Shown one piece after another: positions 23,691 to 34,676 of a DNA stretch of 64,000 nt. How positions within the stretch are numbered: position 1 is the first letter of the stretch; each line of letters starts with the position of its first letter. The notes below the pieces were generated by a model that was given only the letters and a program-made list of their open reading frames with translations, had not been told where the DNA came from and ran no database searches. Source of the stretch: Pochonia chlamydosporia 170 (lineage: Eukaryota > Ascomycota > Sordariomycetes > Hypocreales > Clavicipitaceae); NCBI RefSeq assembly GCF_001653235.2, contig NC_035790.1:620001-684000 (forward strand), given 5' to 3'. The position numbers and the translations under genes were made by a program.

Positions 23691-25104
23691 ATGCCGTCGT
23701 GGGTGGGCCATTTACGCCGTGTCAATGCACACAATGTATCAACCTTTCGACGTGCGCCGCTGGCTGAAATTTCGGGATCACTTGGGGATCTTGGCACGCT
23801 CTTGCCACTCATGATTGCGTTAGCCGTGCAGGGCTCCATTCACTTGGGTTCGACGCTAGTTTTCTCGGGCATTTTTAACATTATCACTGGTGTCGTCTTT
23901 GGCATCCCTCTCCCCGTCCAGCCCATGAAGGTACAGTGTCCCATATTCATCAACTATTGCAGCGGCCGTGTAACTAATTGTCTCTGTCCTTCTGTAGGCT
24001 ATTGCTTCAGCTGCCATTTCTAGCGGAGAAAATGCACCCAAAGATGTTGTGACTGCCGCTGGTCAGTGGGTAGGAGCAGCAGTACTGGTCATGAGTGTCA
24101 CTGGCCTATTGCGCTGGTCTGTATCTGTTGTTCCTATTCCCGTTGTTAAAGGCATTCAACTTGGTGCCGGCCTGTCCCTGGTTGTAGGTGCTGGAACATC
24201 ACTTCTGCAACCGCTACACTGGGTGCATCCTGTCCTGGACAACAGGCTCTGGGCCTTGTTCGCATTTCTCGTCCTCATTGTCACGCAGCGGCTACCCAAG
24301 TTCCCGTACGCTTTTATATTTTTTATACTGGCCATCGTTTTTGCTCTTATTGCAGTTCTTACTTCCCATCACCACTTGCCCTGGTTTCATATCTGGCATC
24401 CTCACTTCACGCCGCCAGCTTGGTTCGGTCCTGGTGACAATGCTCCTGCACTCTGGATGGCAATTGGACAGCTTCCTTTGACTACGCTCAACTCTATCAT
24501 TGCCGTCACCGCTCTAGCAGCCGATCTCTTGCCGGACCTCCCCACCCCATCAGTAACTTCTATCGGGATCAGCATCGCATGTATGAACCTCTCTGGTACT
24601 TGGCTGGGCGCGATGCCACTTTGCCATGGTTCGGGCGGTTTGGCTGCTCAGTACAGATTCGGCGCACGCTCCGGCGCCAGCATCATCTTCCTGGGGCTTG
24701 TGAAGCTTCTTGTTGGGCTTATTTTTGGCGAAACGCTAATTGATCTGCTAAAGTCGTACCCCAAGAGTATTCTCGGAATCATGGTGCTCGCTGCTGGGTT
24801 GGAATTAGCAAAGGTAGGCTACTCACTCAACAAGGGAGCTCCTGATCTATGGGAAGAAGCGGTCAGCGAGTCCTTTTCCGGCCGCATCACTAGAGTTCAG
24901 AGAGACCCGTCTGATGAGGAGCGTCTTGAGCGATGGACTGTGATGTTGATGACTACTGCGGGTATTCTAGCCTTCAAGAACGATGCGGTAGGCTTCCTAG
25001 CAGGGATGCTCTGCCACTGGGCGTATAGGATGTCTGAATGGTTTATCAAGAGAAAGAGGAATCGTTTGACTCGGGGAGAGCGAGCCCCCTTGCTCAGTTC
25101 ATAA
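23691..25104 (+). CDS. MOT1-type molybdate transporter
   Basis: Two exons (23691-23930 and 23998-25104) with a 67-nt intron ending CTGTAG give 448 residues. The two MOT1 signatures are present: GDLGTLLPL at about residues 32-40, and PLCHGSGGLAAQYRFGARSG beginning near residue 288. Around ten membrane spans are seen, with a hydrophilic loop rich in His and Pro (SHHHLPWFHIWHPHF) in the middle, and a short basic C-terminus. MOT1 proteins are high-affinity molybdate importers distantly related to SulP sulfate carriers and lack the STAS domain; none is seen here. Molybdate uptake would feed molybdenum-cofactor enzymes such as nitrate reductase, but no such gene is in the window. The gene converges with the four-span protein gene, with 101 bp between the stop codons. 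Confidence 0.92.
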
Positions 25105-25205
25105 ACTGTACATCTAGATTTAGCATTACATCCGATATTATCAACCATCACGGTGTCCAGCCGTACCCAAACCATCCGTCCGACGTTAATCATTGCAATC
25201 CCTCT

Positions 25206-25865
25206 CTAAAAATCAGTCATCGCTTTAGTATTAGGCTTTGACCAGTCCTCCTTTGGCCACTCTTCATAATGCTGGCCATGCCTCTCACGAACCCTCTTCA
25301 GCAACACCCTCTCAAAGAACAAGAACAACGCAGCAGCGATTCCCAAGCAAGCCCCCTCCACAATAGCCGTTACCTTGGCCGTGACGCTCCAAACCCCATG
25401 CTGCTGTGAATAAACGCCCACCAAGGTCGATATCAGACCTGCCAGACAATTTGCAACACCCGGAACAATCAACTTATTCAACATCCAGACATAGTTGTCA
25501 AGGTGTCTCAATGCCAGCACCGCCATGCCCACCAGTGATACGGCACACGCAATCGCTGCAATGACCAGAAGGGGGATATTTTTCACAGACTTGAGAATCT
25601 TTTCGGTGGTTTGATCACCCCATTCTTCGGGGTGCTTGGACTCGATGGACCTTTGGATCGTTGTGAAGGTGCCGGGGAAGACAAGGAATCCCGCCAGCAG
25701 GAGCCAGACGAAGAACGAGGCGAGGACGCTGTGTAGGAGAGGGATGGCGTCTACGTCAAGCAACATTTGGACGTAACGAGAGTGCATTGTGTCGGTGCGT
25801 TTGAGAGGTTTTGGAGAGGACATCGCGGAGGAGTGATGCTCTGGATCTCGGTGCCAGAGAGGCAT
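25206..25865 (-). CDS. Four-span fungal membrane protein, function unknown
   Basis: A single-exon frame of 219 residues from the ATG at 25863-25865. The open frame runs further upstream to 25922, but the upstream start would be TTG, so the ATG was chosen; MSSPKPL at 25823 is a second ATG option. Four hydrophobic segments are visible: VLASFFVWLLLAGFLVF, VIAAIACAVSLVGMAVLAL, GVANCLAGLISTLVGVYS and IVEGACLGIAAALFLFF. A hydrophilic loop lies between the first two, and the C-terminal tail is charged (RERHGQHYEEWPKEDW). It resembles uncharacterised membrane proteins common in filamentous ascomycetes. No catalytic motif is seen. Confidence 0.8.
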   Translation of the reverse strand: MPLWHRDPEHHSSAMSSPKPLKRTDTMHSRYVQMLLDVDAIPLLHSVLASFFVWLLLAGFLVFPGTFTTIQRSIESKHPEEWGDQTTEKILKSVKNIPLLVIAAIACAVSLVGMAVLALRHLDNYVWMLNKLIVPGVANCLAGLISTLVGVYSQQHGVWSVTAKVTAIVEGACLGIAAALFLFFERVLLKRVRERHGQHYEEWPKEDWSKPNTKAMTDF

Positions 25866-27013
25866 GTTGTGCTGCAGTTGTATAATAAGAATAGTTAAAA
25901 CAAAGATGGACCACACTCTCAAACGAGAGAATCAGACTTTTCCCCGAATATTGTTGATTTCAAATAACACTAGGAAATGACAAAGGAAATAAATGATGTT
26001 TACGACAGAGGCACGACGTGAGCGAGCGAACTGCCAGGGTCACTGGGAGATATATTTATGTTTGAAACTGATCCGACTGCCGCTCCCGCGGCGCTTAATG
26101 ATACGTCGAGTGAGATTCATGTTGCTACTCAACTATACGATGGCTGTCACAGCAAGCGCTAGGATCGAGATTATGTCGAGATGTTGCAAGCGACGACGAT
26201 TTATTGGTTGGCAAGCTCCGAGTTGTTGGGTGAGATTGACGAATCAGGGCGCGAGATTGGCATTCTGGCCCGTTTTGGTGGCCGACTGCCAGACCTGTTT
26301 TAGAAACATTGAAGTGAATTGGAGTCAACCACATGGTCGAAGTGGGCGTTTCAGGGACAATGATGATTCCGAGATGCCGTGATGGGTTGAGAATTCATTC
26401 TCGGTGTACGTGGTGGGATATCAAGCCCATGGAACATGCCACTTGCCGCATCTCATAGTTTGAAAGGCCAGGTCCGGCTTCAAAGTTGGTAGAAACCAGA
26501 CCAGACACCTTGACGGCACTCATACAGAGAAAGGCCAGTGCTTGCCTTGAGCTCCTTCCCAGAATCTGAGCGGAACTGCCTGCAAACATCAGGCCAGCCA
26601 AGGGCATCCACGCCTGACCCCAGTGAACAGGAAAGAGCAATGGTGGAAAAGTGGCTACAGACGGCAGCCAACGCCGCCAGGCAGCGTGAGGAGACCGCCA
26701 GGCAGCCAATCAAAGCCCGTCTTCCCGCATCTGACCCTCGCTGGCATCGCGGTCGAGGAAGGAAAGGCTGGTGCTGCAGCTGCATGTGCGGAGGTTCATT
26801 CAAACTGGGTCTCGTCATTCGTCGTCCAAACAGCGAACACAGCGAGCACAGCGAACGGGTCTCGCCGCCTCAGTTGATTATTTTTGCCCGAGGCTTCAAT
26901 CAATCGAATCAACAACAACAACAACTTCATCGCGCCAGCGACCGTCATCGCATACAGCTCGACACAACCGCCGGCCCTCTCAACGAGGCGAAGGAGCTGT
27001 CAACCGAGCAGCG
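25866..27013. other. Divergent promoter region
   Basis: This holds the promoter of the four-span protein and the promoter and 5' UTR of the forkhead gene. The last 250 bp is rich in GCGA/ACAA repeats and stays open in the forkhead frame from 26771, but without an ATG before 27014 that suits translation. Confidence 0.5.
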
Positions 27014-30000
27014 ATGACTTCGTCCAGCGACGGCCGCAATGGCCCCGAGCACCAGCAGGATGCAGATGCTTCCATGTCTACTCCTGCCTCAGCGGAACTT
27101 GCGACCGTGACGCCAGTGCCGGCCAGCGCGACCAACGAACCCGCGACGACATCTACGGCCGCGACCGTGACTTCTGGGATGCCTGCGACAGCCGACTCTA
27201 CTTCTCAAAACCCTCCAACTGACGCAACCGCCACGTCTGCGCAACAACAGGCTGAGGAACCTGTGCCTGTACCGCCTTCAACTCCGAAGCGCAATGGTGA
27301 CGCGACCAACACCTTAGCGCAACAACCTACCTCAGCGTCTGCTTTAGAAACCCCCGTAAAGAGCAGTAACACCACTGCAGCCGCCCAAGCCGTGCCGGAG
27401 ATGCCAAAGGATTCAGATGGGGACACTGCCATGACGGGCCAAACGCAAACTCAACCAGAACTTTCCCAGCAGCAAATACAAAAACCTCAGCCTCCAAATG
27501 TTGCCAGCGTGGCTACGAGCGAACAGTTTCCCCCCTCGACACCCTTCACGCCCGCACAAATGGCGAACCTCGACCAACATGCCTACATGATGATGGCTCT
27601 TGCCTCCATGTCGGGAGCTCAGAATGCCATGTCCCCACCGCCAACAGTTACGCCATCCCAAGTTACACTCCCGAATATGTTGGACGATGGAATGAATGGC
27701 ACGGCGTCGACAAATGCTTTGCGACAAGGCACTACTGAAAAGGGCTTGGAGTCTTTTGCGCGGATAGAGTTCGCCGACAGTGTCTTTCAAATGACAACCT
27801 ACGCCGTCATCATTGGCCGTGACCAGCGAGCGTTGGAGCAAGCTCGCCGCGATGAGAAACGGGCAGATGAACACCAGCGCAGGGTCGAGGAGAACGCAAG
27901 CAAGGGTCTGCCGCCGCCATCACCCATTCGTCATGATCGGAGCAAGTTTAGTAAATCCTACGTCAGTGAGGAAGGTGGTATGCTCGGCCCAGAATCTGAC
28001 AGCGAGGGGAGTGGACGGCCACCAAAGAGACGGAAAACGAGTACAAATGGATCTTCACAACAGGAGGTCGAGGAATCGCAGGAGAATGTCATCTCAAACC
28101 GCCAATATGTATCACATACACCAGGCGCGGCTGCTGTCGACCTGAGTTCTCTCCGCCCGTCACCCTACCACGTTCCATTCATTGGCATTCACTCCCCTGG
28201 CCCGAATATTGCCGGCAAGACCAAGGCCATCTCAAGAGAGCATCTGAAAATCGCATATAACAAGGAAGAGGGTGTTTTTGAAGCATATCCCCTGCACAAG
28301 AACGGCTTTTTCTGCGAAGATGTACACTACAAGAGCGACAAGGTTGTCTTAAAATGCGGCGATCGGTTACAAATCAAGGACGTGGACTTTCGATTCATAA
28401 TCAACGGCGTTGAAAAGGGACGAACCGGAGCCGAAGAGTATCTGGAAGAAGAGCCTGTTCCCAAGAAACGCCAATCTCATGGTGGCAAAGAAATGAGCTT
28501 TGACTTTGAGCAATCACACGGCAACGGAGAAGTCCAGGATACCAGTGACGAACTCTCTGATGTTGAGATTAGCCCTCAAGCAATATCCGATGGAGAAGAT
28601 GAAGAGGAAGACGAGGTTGAAGGTGAAGAAGGGGATGAAGGAGAGGAGGGCGAGGAAGGGGACGGGGACGACCAAGGAGACGATTCTGAACTGAAGAATG
28701 AGTCCACCGCCGACCTTGATCTATCAGTACCACAGATACCCAAGAAGAGAGGTCCTGGACGACCGCCGAAGAATGGCATCATGTCGAAGCGAGAGCAGCG
28801 TTTACTCAAGAAGCAGCAACAGGAGATGGCAAAGAAGACCCTTCCTCAAGCTCCGCCAGTGGAACCGCCGATCAAGCGCAAGGTTGGTCGACCTCGGAAA
28901 CATCCCTTGCCGGAAAATGCTGGTGACCGCCCAGAGAAGCGCAAGTACAAACCACGGAAGCCCAAGGAAGAGGGTGGTGAAGGATCTGATGCGGAGAGGA
29001 GAGCACGAGAGAAGAAGGAAAAGAAAGCTCGACCCAAGTCACCGCCCCTGGAGCTCAAAATTGAAGACTACACGGATGAGCAACTACAAAAACCGAATAA
29101 AAATTACGGTGTCCTCATTGATGAGACCCTAACGGCTGCTGGTCCAGACGGCCTGACGCTGAAGCAGATTTACAAGAGGATATGCCAGAGATATCCTTGG
29201 TTCTATTTCCATACCGAGACGAAGGGCTGGGAGAGCAGCGTCAGGCACAACCTCATTGGGAACGAAGCATTCAAGAAGGACGAAACAACGAATCTCTGGT
29301 CACGAGTTCCCGGTGTTGAGTTGGACGCAGGGAAGAAGCGCAAGGCCACCTCCCCCGATAGAGGTTTGGCAGCTCAGGGCTATGGACCGTACTCGTATCC
29401 ATACAATGCCGCTCAGCACATGCCTCCTGGAGCTGCCGCAGGCTACCCTCCTGGTCAAGCACCGCCAGGCTACCCAGCCCTGGGATATCAAGGTCAGCCA
29501 GGCCAGGTGCCTCGTCCAATGCAACCTTACGCACCCGCACCGGCTCACGCTGGGCAACCAACCGCACCAGCACCGGCGGCAGCAGCAGCAGCAGCACAGC
29601 CAGTTGCTCCAACCCAACTACCGGGATATGGACCTCCGCCAGCACCAGCCAGGGCGCAACCTGGTGTTCCTCAGCCGGGCACATACAGTTCTCCTTATGC
29701 ATCAAGACCGCCTCCGCCGCCGTCGAGCGCTCCAGTTAAGACTGAGCCTGGGACCGCACATCCAGGTGCTACAGCGCCAGCGCCAGTACAGCCACCTCCG
29801 CAGGTTGCGCAAGCAGCGGCCTCTAGAATTGGTGCCAAAACTGTACCTGGATCTGCAGGTTCTCCGCAGACATCTACGCCGGGAAGTCGCCCATCAGCGA
29901 CGCCGCCCACCACTGCGCCGCCGAGGCCGGTCATTGAGCCTCGACTCTTGTCCGCTGTTGTTGGGCTCAAAGATGGTCTGGTTGACAACCTGAAGAAAGC

Positions 30001-30463
30001 GCGCAATCCCAAAGCCGAAGCGATAGTCATGTCCGCATTAAATCGCTGCGTAGGACTCAAAAAGGAAGCCACAGAGAACGACAAAATGGAGTCGATTTGT
30101 ATTAAGGGAATCCGCCAAGTAATCGAGGGCTTCACCAAGAACAAGAGTCTCGCGCCCGGTGGATCCGCGTCAACAGAAACACCGCCCATTTTCGAACCTA
30201 GAGTCCTTGCCTCTTTGAACGGATTCAAAGACGTGTCCATCAAAGCACTCAAGGTTCGTCTAGGAGAAGCCCGCGCGGAAGCAATCACCCTCTCCGCTAT
30301 AGACCGCGTGCTTGGCTTCGCAAACGCAAGTATTGTACCACAACCCAGCGAGGGCGACTCGGCATCAACGCCAACCGGCAACTTGCAGGGTGTGGAGCAG
30401 CATCTCATCAGTTCTATTCAGCAACTCCTCAAGGGTATGAATCAGAAGCTCAAGGACGATTAG
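27014..30463 (+). CDS. fhl1: FHL1-type forkhead and FHA transcription factor
   Basis: A single-exon frame of 1149 residues from the ATG at 27014. A Thr/Ala/Pro/Gln-rich N-terminus precedes an FHA domain whose halves lie at about residues 246-270 (FARIEF, YAVIIGRDQ) and 406-466 (ISREHLKI, CGDRLQI). The halves are split by a charged insertion of some 130 residues. A very acidic run follows near residue 530-555, then two AT-hooks (GPGRPPKNG near 579, VGRPRKHP near 622), a Lys-rich stretch and the forkhead domain at about 692-767 (LTLKQIYKRICQRYPWF, WESSVRHNL). The FHA-then-forkhead order is that of yeast Fhl1, which with Ifh1 and Crf1 governs ribosomal-protein genes; S. pombe Fhl1 is similar. 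The Pro/Ala/Gln-rich tail ends in two related modules (975-1022 and 1061-1108). Regulation of rpl5 about 16 kb away would fit, but that is inference. Confidence 0.92.
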   Translation: MTSSSDGRNGPEHQQDADASMSTPASAELATVTPVPASATNEPATTSTAATVTSGMPATADSTSQNPPTDATATSAQQQAEEPVPVPPSTPKRNGDATNTLAQQPTSASALETPVKSSNTTAAAQAVPEMPKDSDGDTAMTGQTQTQPELSQQQIQKPQPPNVASVATSEQFPPSTPFTPAQMANLDQHAYMMMALASMSGAQNAMSPPPTVTPSQVTLPNMLDDGMNGTASTNALRQGTTEKGLESFARIEFADSVFQMTTYAVIIGRDQRALEQARRDEKRADEHQRRVEENASKGLPPPSPIRHDRSKFSKSYVSEEGGMLGPESDSEGSGRPPKRRKTSTNGSSQQEVEESQENVISNRQYVSHTPGAAAVDLSSLRPSPYHVPFIGIHSPGPNIAGKTKAISREHLKIAYNKEEGVFEAYPLHKNGFFCEDVHYKSDKVVLKCGDRLQIKDVDFRFIINGVEKGRTGAEEYLEEEPVPKKRQSHGGKEMSFDFEQSHGNGEVQDTSDELSDVEISPQAISDGEDEEEDEVEGEEGDEGEEGEEGDGDDQGDDSELKNESTADLDLSVPQIPKKRGPGRPPKNGIMSKREQRLLKKQQQEMAKKTLPQAPPVEPPIKRKVGRPRKHPLPENAGDRPEKRKYKPRKPKEEGGEGSDAERRAREKKEKKARPKSPPLELKIEDYTDEQLQKPNKNYGVLIDETLTAAGPDGLTLKQIYKRICQRYPWFYFHTETKGWESSVRHNLIGNEAFKKDETTNLWSRVPGVELDAGKKRKATSPDRGLAAQGYGPYSYPYNAAQHMPPGAAAGYPPGQAPPGYPALGYQGQPGQVPRPMQPYAPAPAHAGQPTAPAPAAAAAAAQPVAPTQLPGYGPPPAPARAQPGVPQPGTYSSPYASRPPPPPSSAPVKTEPGTAHPGATAPAPVQPPPQVAQAAASRIGAKTVPGSAGSPQTSTPGSRPSATPPTTAPPRPVIEPRLLSAVVGLKDGLVDNLKKARNPKAEAIVMSALNRCVGLKKEATENDKMESICIKGIRQVIEGFTKNKSLAPGGSASTETPPIFEPRVLASLNGFKDVSIKALKVRLGEARAEAITLSAIDRVLGFANASIVPQPSEGDSASTPTGNLQGVEQHLISSIQQLLKGMNQKLKDD

Positions 30464-31289
30464 AGCCAGGACTATTTATTAGTTCTTTTTTTCTTTTTCT
30501 TTTATTCATTATTGCAACCAAACGTGCCATAGCGCGTATGGTATTTTACGGCGTTTTTGTTCCTTGGGAATCAAAGCATGGTGTTAGGAAATAAAAGGTC
30601 GCTGTGGTTGTTTTATACGAGACAATGACATTTGTGCTAATTCTGTTATCTTGCGAGTGCCTTGTGCCTTGTGAGACGGTGGGCTGTAGTGGTAGTTGAA
30701 TACATTATTCATAACATGTTGGCTTTGAATTGCACGAGTGAACAAACGTTGATATCTTGACGTGCCAGAGTGGTGCTTCAAATCGACCAAGTGGTTTACA
30801 TGCCCATTCGACTTATACTCATGACACAAAATAAAGACTAAACTTTTGGTATCTTGTCTTGTTAAACAGTGATACTCTAAGTCGACCAAGTGGTTTACAT
30901 GCACATTCGACTCATACTCATGACACAAGTAAAGACTAAACTTTGACAACTTGTCATGCCAATTACACCGACCCTTGGCAAGTTTAAATGACACATTCAA
31001 CTTATGCTCACGTCAAATTTAAATGCATTACACTCAATGGCTATATACCATGCGCCTTTCAAGCCCTCATTAACCATTTCCATGACCCGTTTCCATAACG
31101 CTCATACCATCTAGTAAATAAATACGTAAAAAGAAAGAAGAAAAAAACACGACTGAAGTGAAGTGAAGACATAAAAAGAAAAGAGTCTACATGTCGAATG
31201 TGGTCTTTCTCATTTCCATCGTATGTAACTTCGACGAGATCCAAAGCTACCTAGGGAGGTATTTACTTCTTCTTGCGACAAAAGGCAGC
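30464..31289. other. Convergent intergenic region with tandem repeat
   Basis: This is the gap between the stop codons of the forkhead gene (plus) and the SH3-SAM-PH gene (minus). A T-rich tract follows the forkhead stop codon. Most of the centre is occupied by the 99-bp tandem duplication listed separately. Confidence 0.6.
30783..31012. repeat. 99-bp tandem duplication with a degenerate third copy
   Basis: Copy 1 begins at 30783 and copy 2 at 30882; both start TCGACCAAGTGG, run through CATTCGACTNATACTCATGAC and continue to CTTGTC. A third, diverged partial copy of the CATTCGACT segment occurs near 30993. The repeat length is a multiple of three, so a minus-strand frame stays open across it, giving repeated HVNHLVDL peptides. 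That frame lacks an ATG at its N-terminal end and lies between two 3' ends, so I treat the repeat as non-coding. Confidence 0.85.
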
Positions 31290-34200
31290 CTATGCGCTTT
31301 GAGGCGGTGCAGGAGCAAGTGGCTCGACTTTTTCGAGAGAAGGGGTGCGCGCGTCAGGGTTTGCGGTGCCGGCGCCGGCGCCAGCGAGCTTGTCCATTCC
31401 TGAGACGCCGCTGTCGGATTCGCCAAAGATGCCTAGGCCGTTGGTTGGTTTGGGACTGTCGGGCTTGGCTTCGTCTTCGGCTGCTTCTTCGAGGTTCATG
31501 AGGGCCGGGGGCCGGTGGCGCATTTGCTTGGCTTTGCTGAGGGAAATGGTCTTTTGTTGGTACGTGGTTGTAATGGGTTGGGTGTCGTCTCTGTCAATGG
31601 TGGCCTTCATCAGGGCGGCCATCCACAGGCGGCCTTGCTGAATGTTGGGCACGGCAAAGTAGTGTACTGTGGGCTTGGTGAAATTGACTGCCCTCGAGAG
31701 GCCGGCTCGAGGAGGCATGAGCTTGAAGATGAAGACGGACTCGTTACTGCTCTTGTCAAAGTCGTTGCCGATGATGGGGAGGCTAGGCCCGCCCACTGCG
31801 CCAGTGATGGTTGCGTGTAAACCAGTCAACCGCTCGTTGTCCGCTGGCAGAACACGATGGAAGGAGATGTCGATGAGCCCCTTTTCCTGATCATCGTCCT
31901 CCGAGTAGTAGTAGGCCAGGCGTCGTCCTTTGAGCACAAACAGTCGCGGCTTCCAGGTCGTCATGAGATTCGAGCTCTTTTTCTTCATCCATCCATAGTA
32001 GTCGGCGCCTTGCTTGGCTTCCAAAGGTGAAATCTTCAAGAGTCCCCGTGTGTACGCACTGGTGTCTTTCTTGTTCTTCCTGCCCTTATTCTTGTTCGCC
32101 GGCGCCGCATTGAAGCTCTTGCCAGTGCCAGGGGATTCGATGTCAAGGCTGGGCTCTCCAGAAGCTGTGCTAGATGTTGCACGTCCAGGTGAGTCAAGTC
32201 CACCGTCTTGTGTTGTCATATCCTTTGAGCGATGAGTGAGCTTGTCTGAAATTGCCCGCATGCCTGGACGACCTCTGCTCATAGGCTTATTGACAACAGC
32301 AGCTAGCCAATCGGGCGCAAATCCTCCTTGCTTGCCACCAGTGGCGTTGACTGGTGATGCCGGTGATCGAGTAGGGTTCAATCCTGTGTCTATACGCGTA
32401 ACAATTGGAGCAGGTGGTCCATCCTTAGCTGGCGGGATTGGCCGAACGGATTCAGTAGTGTTTGTCGAAGCCGTCCTCCTATGTGTCGTTGACTGTACGC
32501 CATAGTATTTCTGGACCGCAGGTGACAGAGTAGGATCTCTGAAGGAATCAACGCTGCCGAATCTGGAATGTCTTGACAAGGCTGTGGCACTGCGAACTCG
32601 CTGCTCCTCAGCATAGCTTGATTGTCTTGAGTGAGTCGTTCCATCCCGTTTCCTTAAAACATTGCGCCGTCTTGCATCTGTTTCCGCTCCAGAGAAGTAA
32701 CCGCGGTCCAAATCTACTGCTGAGTCTTGAAGGTCTGGGTCTGAACCAGTCACCAAATCCTGGAGGCCGGCCGAAGAGAGAGGTCGCGCAGGCGGTGTCT
32801 GACCAAATGCGTTTCCAAGTGTCCAATTCCGGTCAAAAGATGCTTGCTTCTTATGGGCCACAGGGCTTAACATCGTTCCGTTCGGAGACAACGCAGGTGG
32901 CGTGGTCCCTGGTATGACCCCGGTAATCGGCGGCGCTGGAGCACGATAATCGGTGGAAGAATGGCGTCGTGAGTGGTGAAGCTCTCGAACTGAGGCTGCC
33001 GAGGGTCGTTTGGTGTGGACGGGTCGGGTCGGGCTATCATGAGAGCTGCTGACTGAAAGAGGTGATTTCAATGCCGTGGGGCTGACCTTGGGCGTCTGGC
33101 CAGTCGACAATCTCTGTGCCGAGATGCGATTCGATAATGAGGTTGTGGTAGTGTTCGTTCGACTTCTAGCGCCTTTGCCATCCTCGGACCCGATTTCGCT
33201 CCCCCAAGTTCGTGTTGTTCGCCTCGTCTGGTTGCTATTGGCTTCATCTTGAAGGGATTTGATCTTGTGCCATGTCTTCAGCCGTCTTCCAACTGAGCCC
33301 AGGTCGAAAGCCTTGATGAAAAGAGAGCTCTGATCCATGCTCAAAAGAACTTCGCCAGTGATTTCCTGGTCCCTGAATACTTCACAATGTTGTTTTTCGA
33401 CACCAGCCGTGAACAAATATTCAGCGACCTGTTCTGCACTCCAGGACTCAACTTCGGATCTGCTATGATCTCGGTCCTCCTCTTCGTCGGTCTCTTCGCC
33501 CTGAATATATGACATTCGATGGTCTAGTGGCATACTATACTCGCTACCAGAATCGTTTGCTGCAGCCGGTATTCGCAGTCCCCCGCTACTTGGCGAACCC
33601 CTCAAATGCGTAATATGCTCATTGATGACGTTCAGCGTGTCGTTGAGTACTTGGCTATCTTGCGTCTGACTTTGGGTCCGATGTGTCTCGGGTGCAGGCG
33701 AGCTGGTTGTGGTTATGCTCGGAGATGCCGAGATTTCGGTCTTCATTTGTAAAGGGAGCGATGTTGTAGACTCCACGACATTGGCGGGTGGTGGCTGCGT
33801 CGAGGAAGGCTCTGGAAGTGCGGTCGACGGTTTCGGATCATTGGCAACACCAACGACAGCAGCATCGTTGCCCTGCGGGGCCAGCGCCGAAAGTTGAGAC
33901 GATTGTGAAAGTTGAGAAGGGGGTAGGCCAGGTACGTTTTTAGGGGCGGGACGTGTATAAACTTGCGCAATGTTAACATCCCGGCAGTTTACAGTCAGGA
34001 AGCAGAGCAAGAAAAGCACCCACCTTCAGGGAAAAGGCCAGTATTGTCATTTACGAGATGGCGGCCCAAAAACCACCCGTCACCAAATTCGTCATCTCGC
34101 TCGATCAGTTCGACCCTGTCACCTTTGGACAGGCTAAGCTCATCGGAACTTCGTGCTATGAAATCATCTGTTTGGCAAACCATCGATGTCAGCGCTTTGT

Positions 34201-34407
34201 ACTGTTGCGAATGTGTTTTGTCCCGTCGCCAGAGCCATTTGATATCCACGTCAAGGTTGGCAAAAGCAAGGGCGTGCGGGAAATGGCGATACTGGGTGAG
34301 AAGATGGAAACAGCCACCAGAAAGACAAACTTACGAATCACTAGGAGGGTATCGCCAATCTCTGGACGGGATGGCGGCTCGCTGGCCCCTCGCGCAGCCG
34401 TAGCCAT
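31290..34407 (-). CDS. BOI-type polarity protein (SH3-SAM-PH)
   Basis: Three exons (34335-34407, 34024-34167, 31290-33961) with introns of 167 and 62 nt give 962 residues. An SH3 domain spans about residues 18-75 (VIHDFIARSSDELSLSKGD, ERDDEFGDGWFLGRH, TGLFPEVY). A SAM domain lies near 240-315 (WSAEQVAEYL, LGSVGRRLKTWHKI). A long Ser/Thr/Pro-rich linker leads to a PH domain near 720-865 (YYGWMKKKS, WKPRLFVLKGRRLAYY, GRLWMAALMKATI). This order defines yeast Boi1/Boi2, which bind Bem1, Cdc42 and membrane lipids at sites of polar growth and assist exocyst-driven fusion. A role at hyphal tips is therefore likely. The start ATG at 34405-34407 precedes a short exon that supplies the first SH3 strand; an upstream TTG in frame was ignored. 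Its promoter carries simple repeats at 34485 and 34657. Confidence 0.93.
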
Positions 34408-34484
34408 GGTGGACGATTGTTGACAAGCCGCCAAGCCAGGTGGTCGATCAAAGACGAGGTATGGCGATCAAGCGGTGCCAAGTA

Positions 34485-34508
34485 GAGGTCGAGGTCGAGG
34501 TCGAGGTG
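34485..34508. repeat. GAGGTC simple repeat, about four units
   Basis: Three exact and one imperfect copy of the hexamer GAGGTC, some 80 bp upstream of the BOI-type start codon. Simple-sequence DNA, likely in the promoter or 5' UTR. Confidence 0.8.
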
Positions 34509-34656
34509 AAGAAGTATCGGCGGGTAGGCGGCAGGATTTCGTACAACGAGATGAATGAGACGCAGATCAACAGACGTCGTCTGATGCAAATGCTGCAAAT
34601 GCAAGATACGGCGGCGAGAGAGAGGCTTGGGCGCAAAAAGTCCGAAAAGCACTTGG

Positions 34657-34676
34657 CTTGACTTGACTTGACTTGA
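34657..34676. repeat. CTTGA pentamer repeat, four units
   Basis: Four exact copies of CTTGA in the promoter region of the BOI-type gene. Confidence 0.8.

Noticed and set aside
25866..25922. N-terminal extension of the four-span membrane protein
   Set aside because: It would need a TTG start; the first ATG is at 25865.
30584..31000. 138-residue minus frame with repeated HVNHLVDL
   Set aside because: It is produced by the 99-bp tandem repeat. The frame has no ATG at its N-terminal end and lies between two converging 3' ends.
32236..32505. Plus-strand frames within the BOI-type gene
   Set aside because: Shadows of a well-supported minus-strand gene with SH3, SAM and PH domains.
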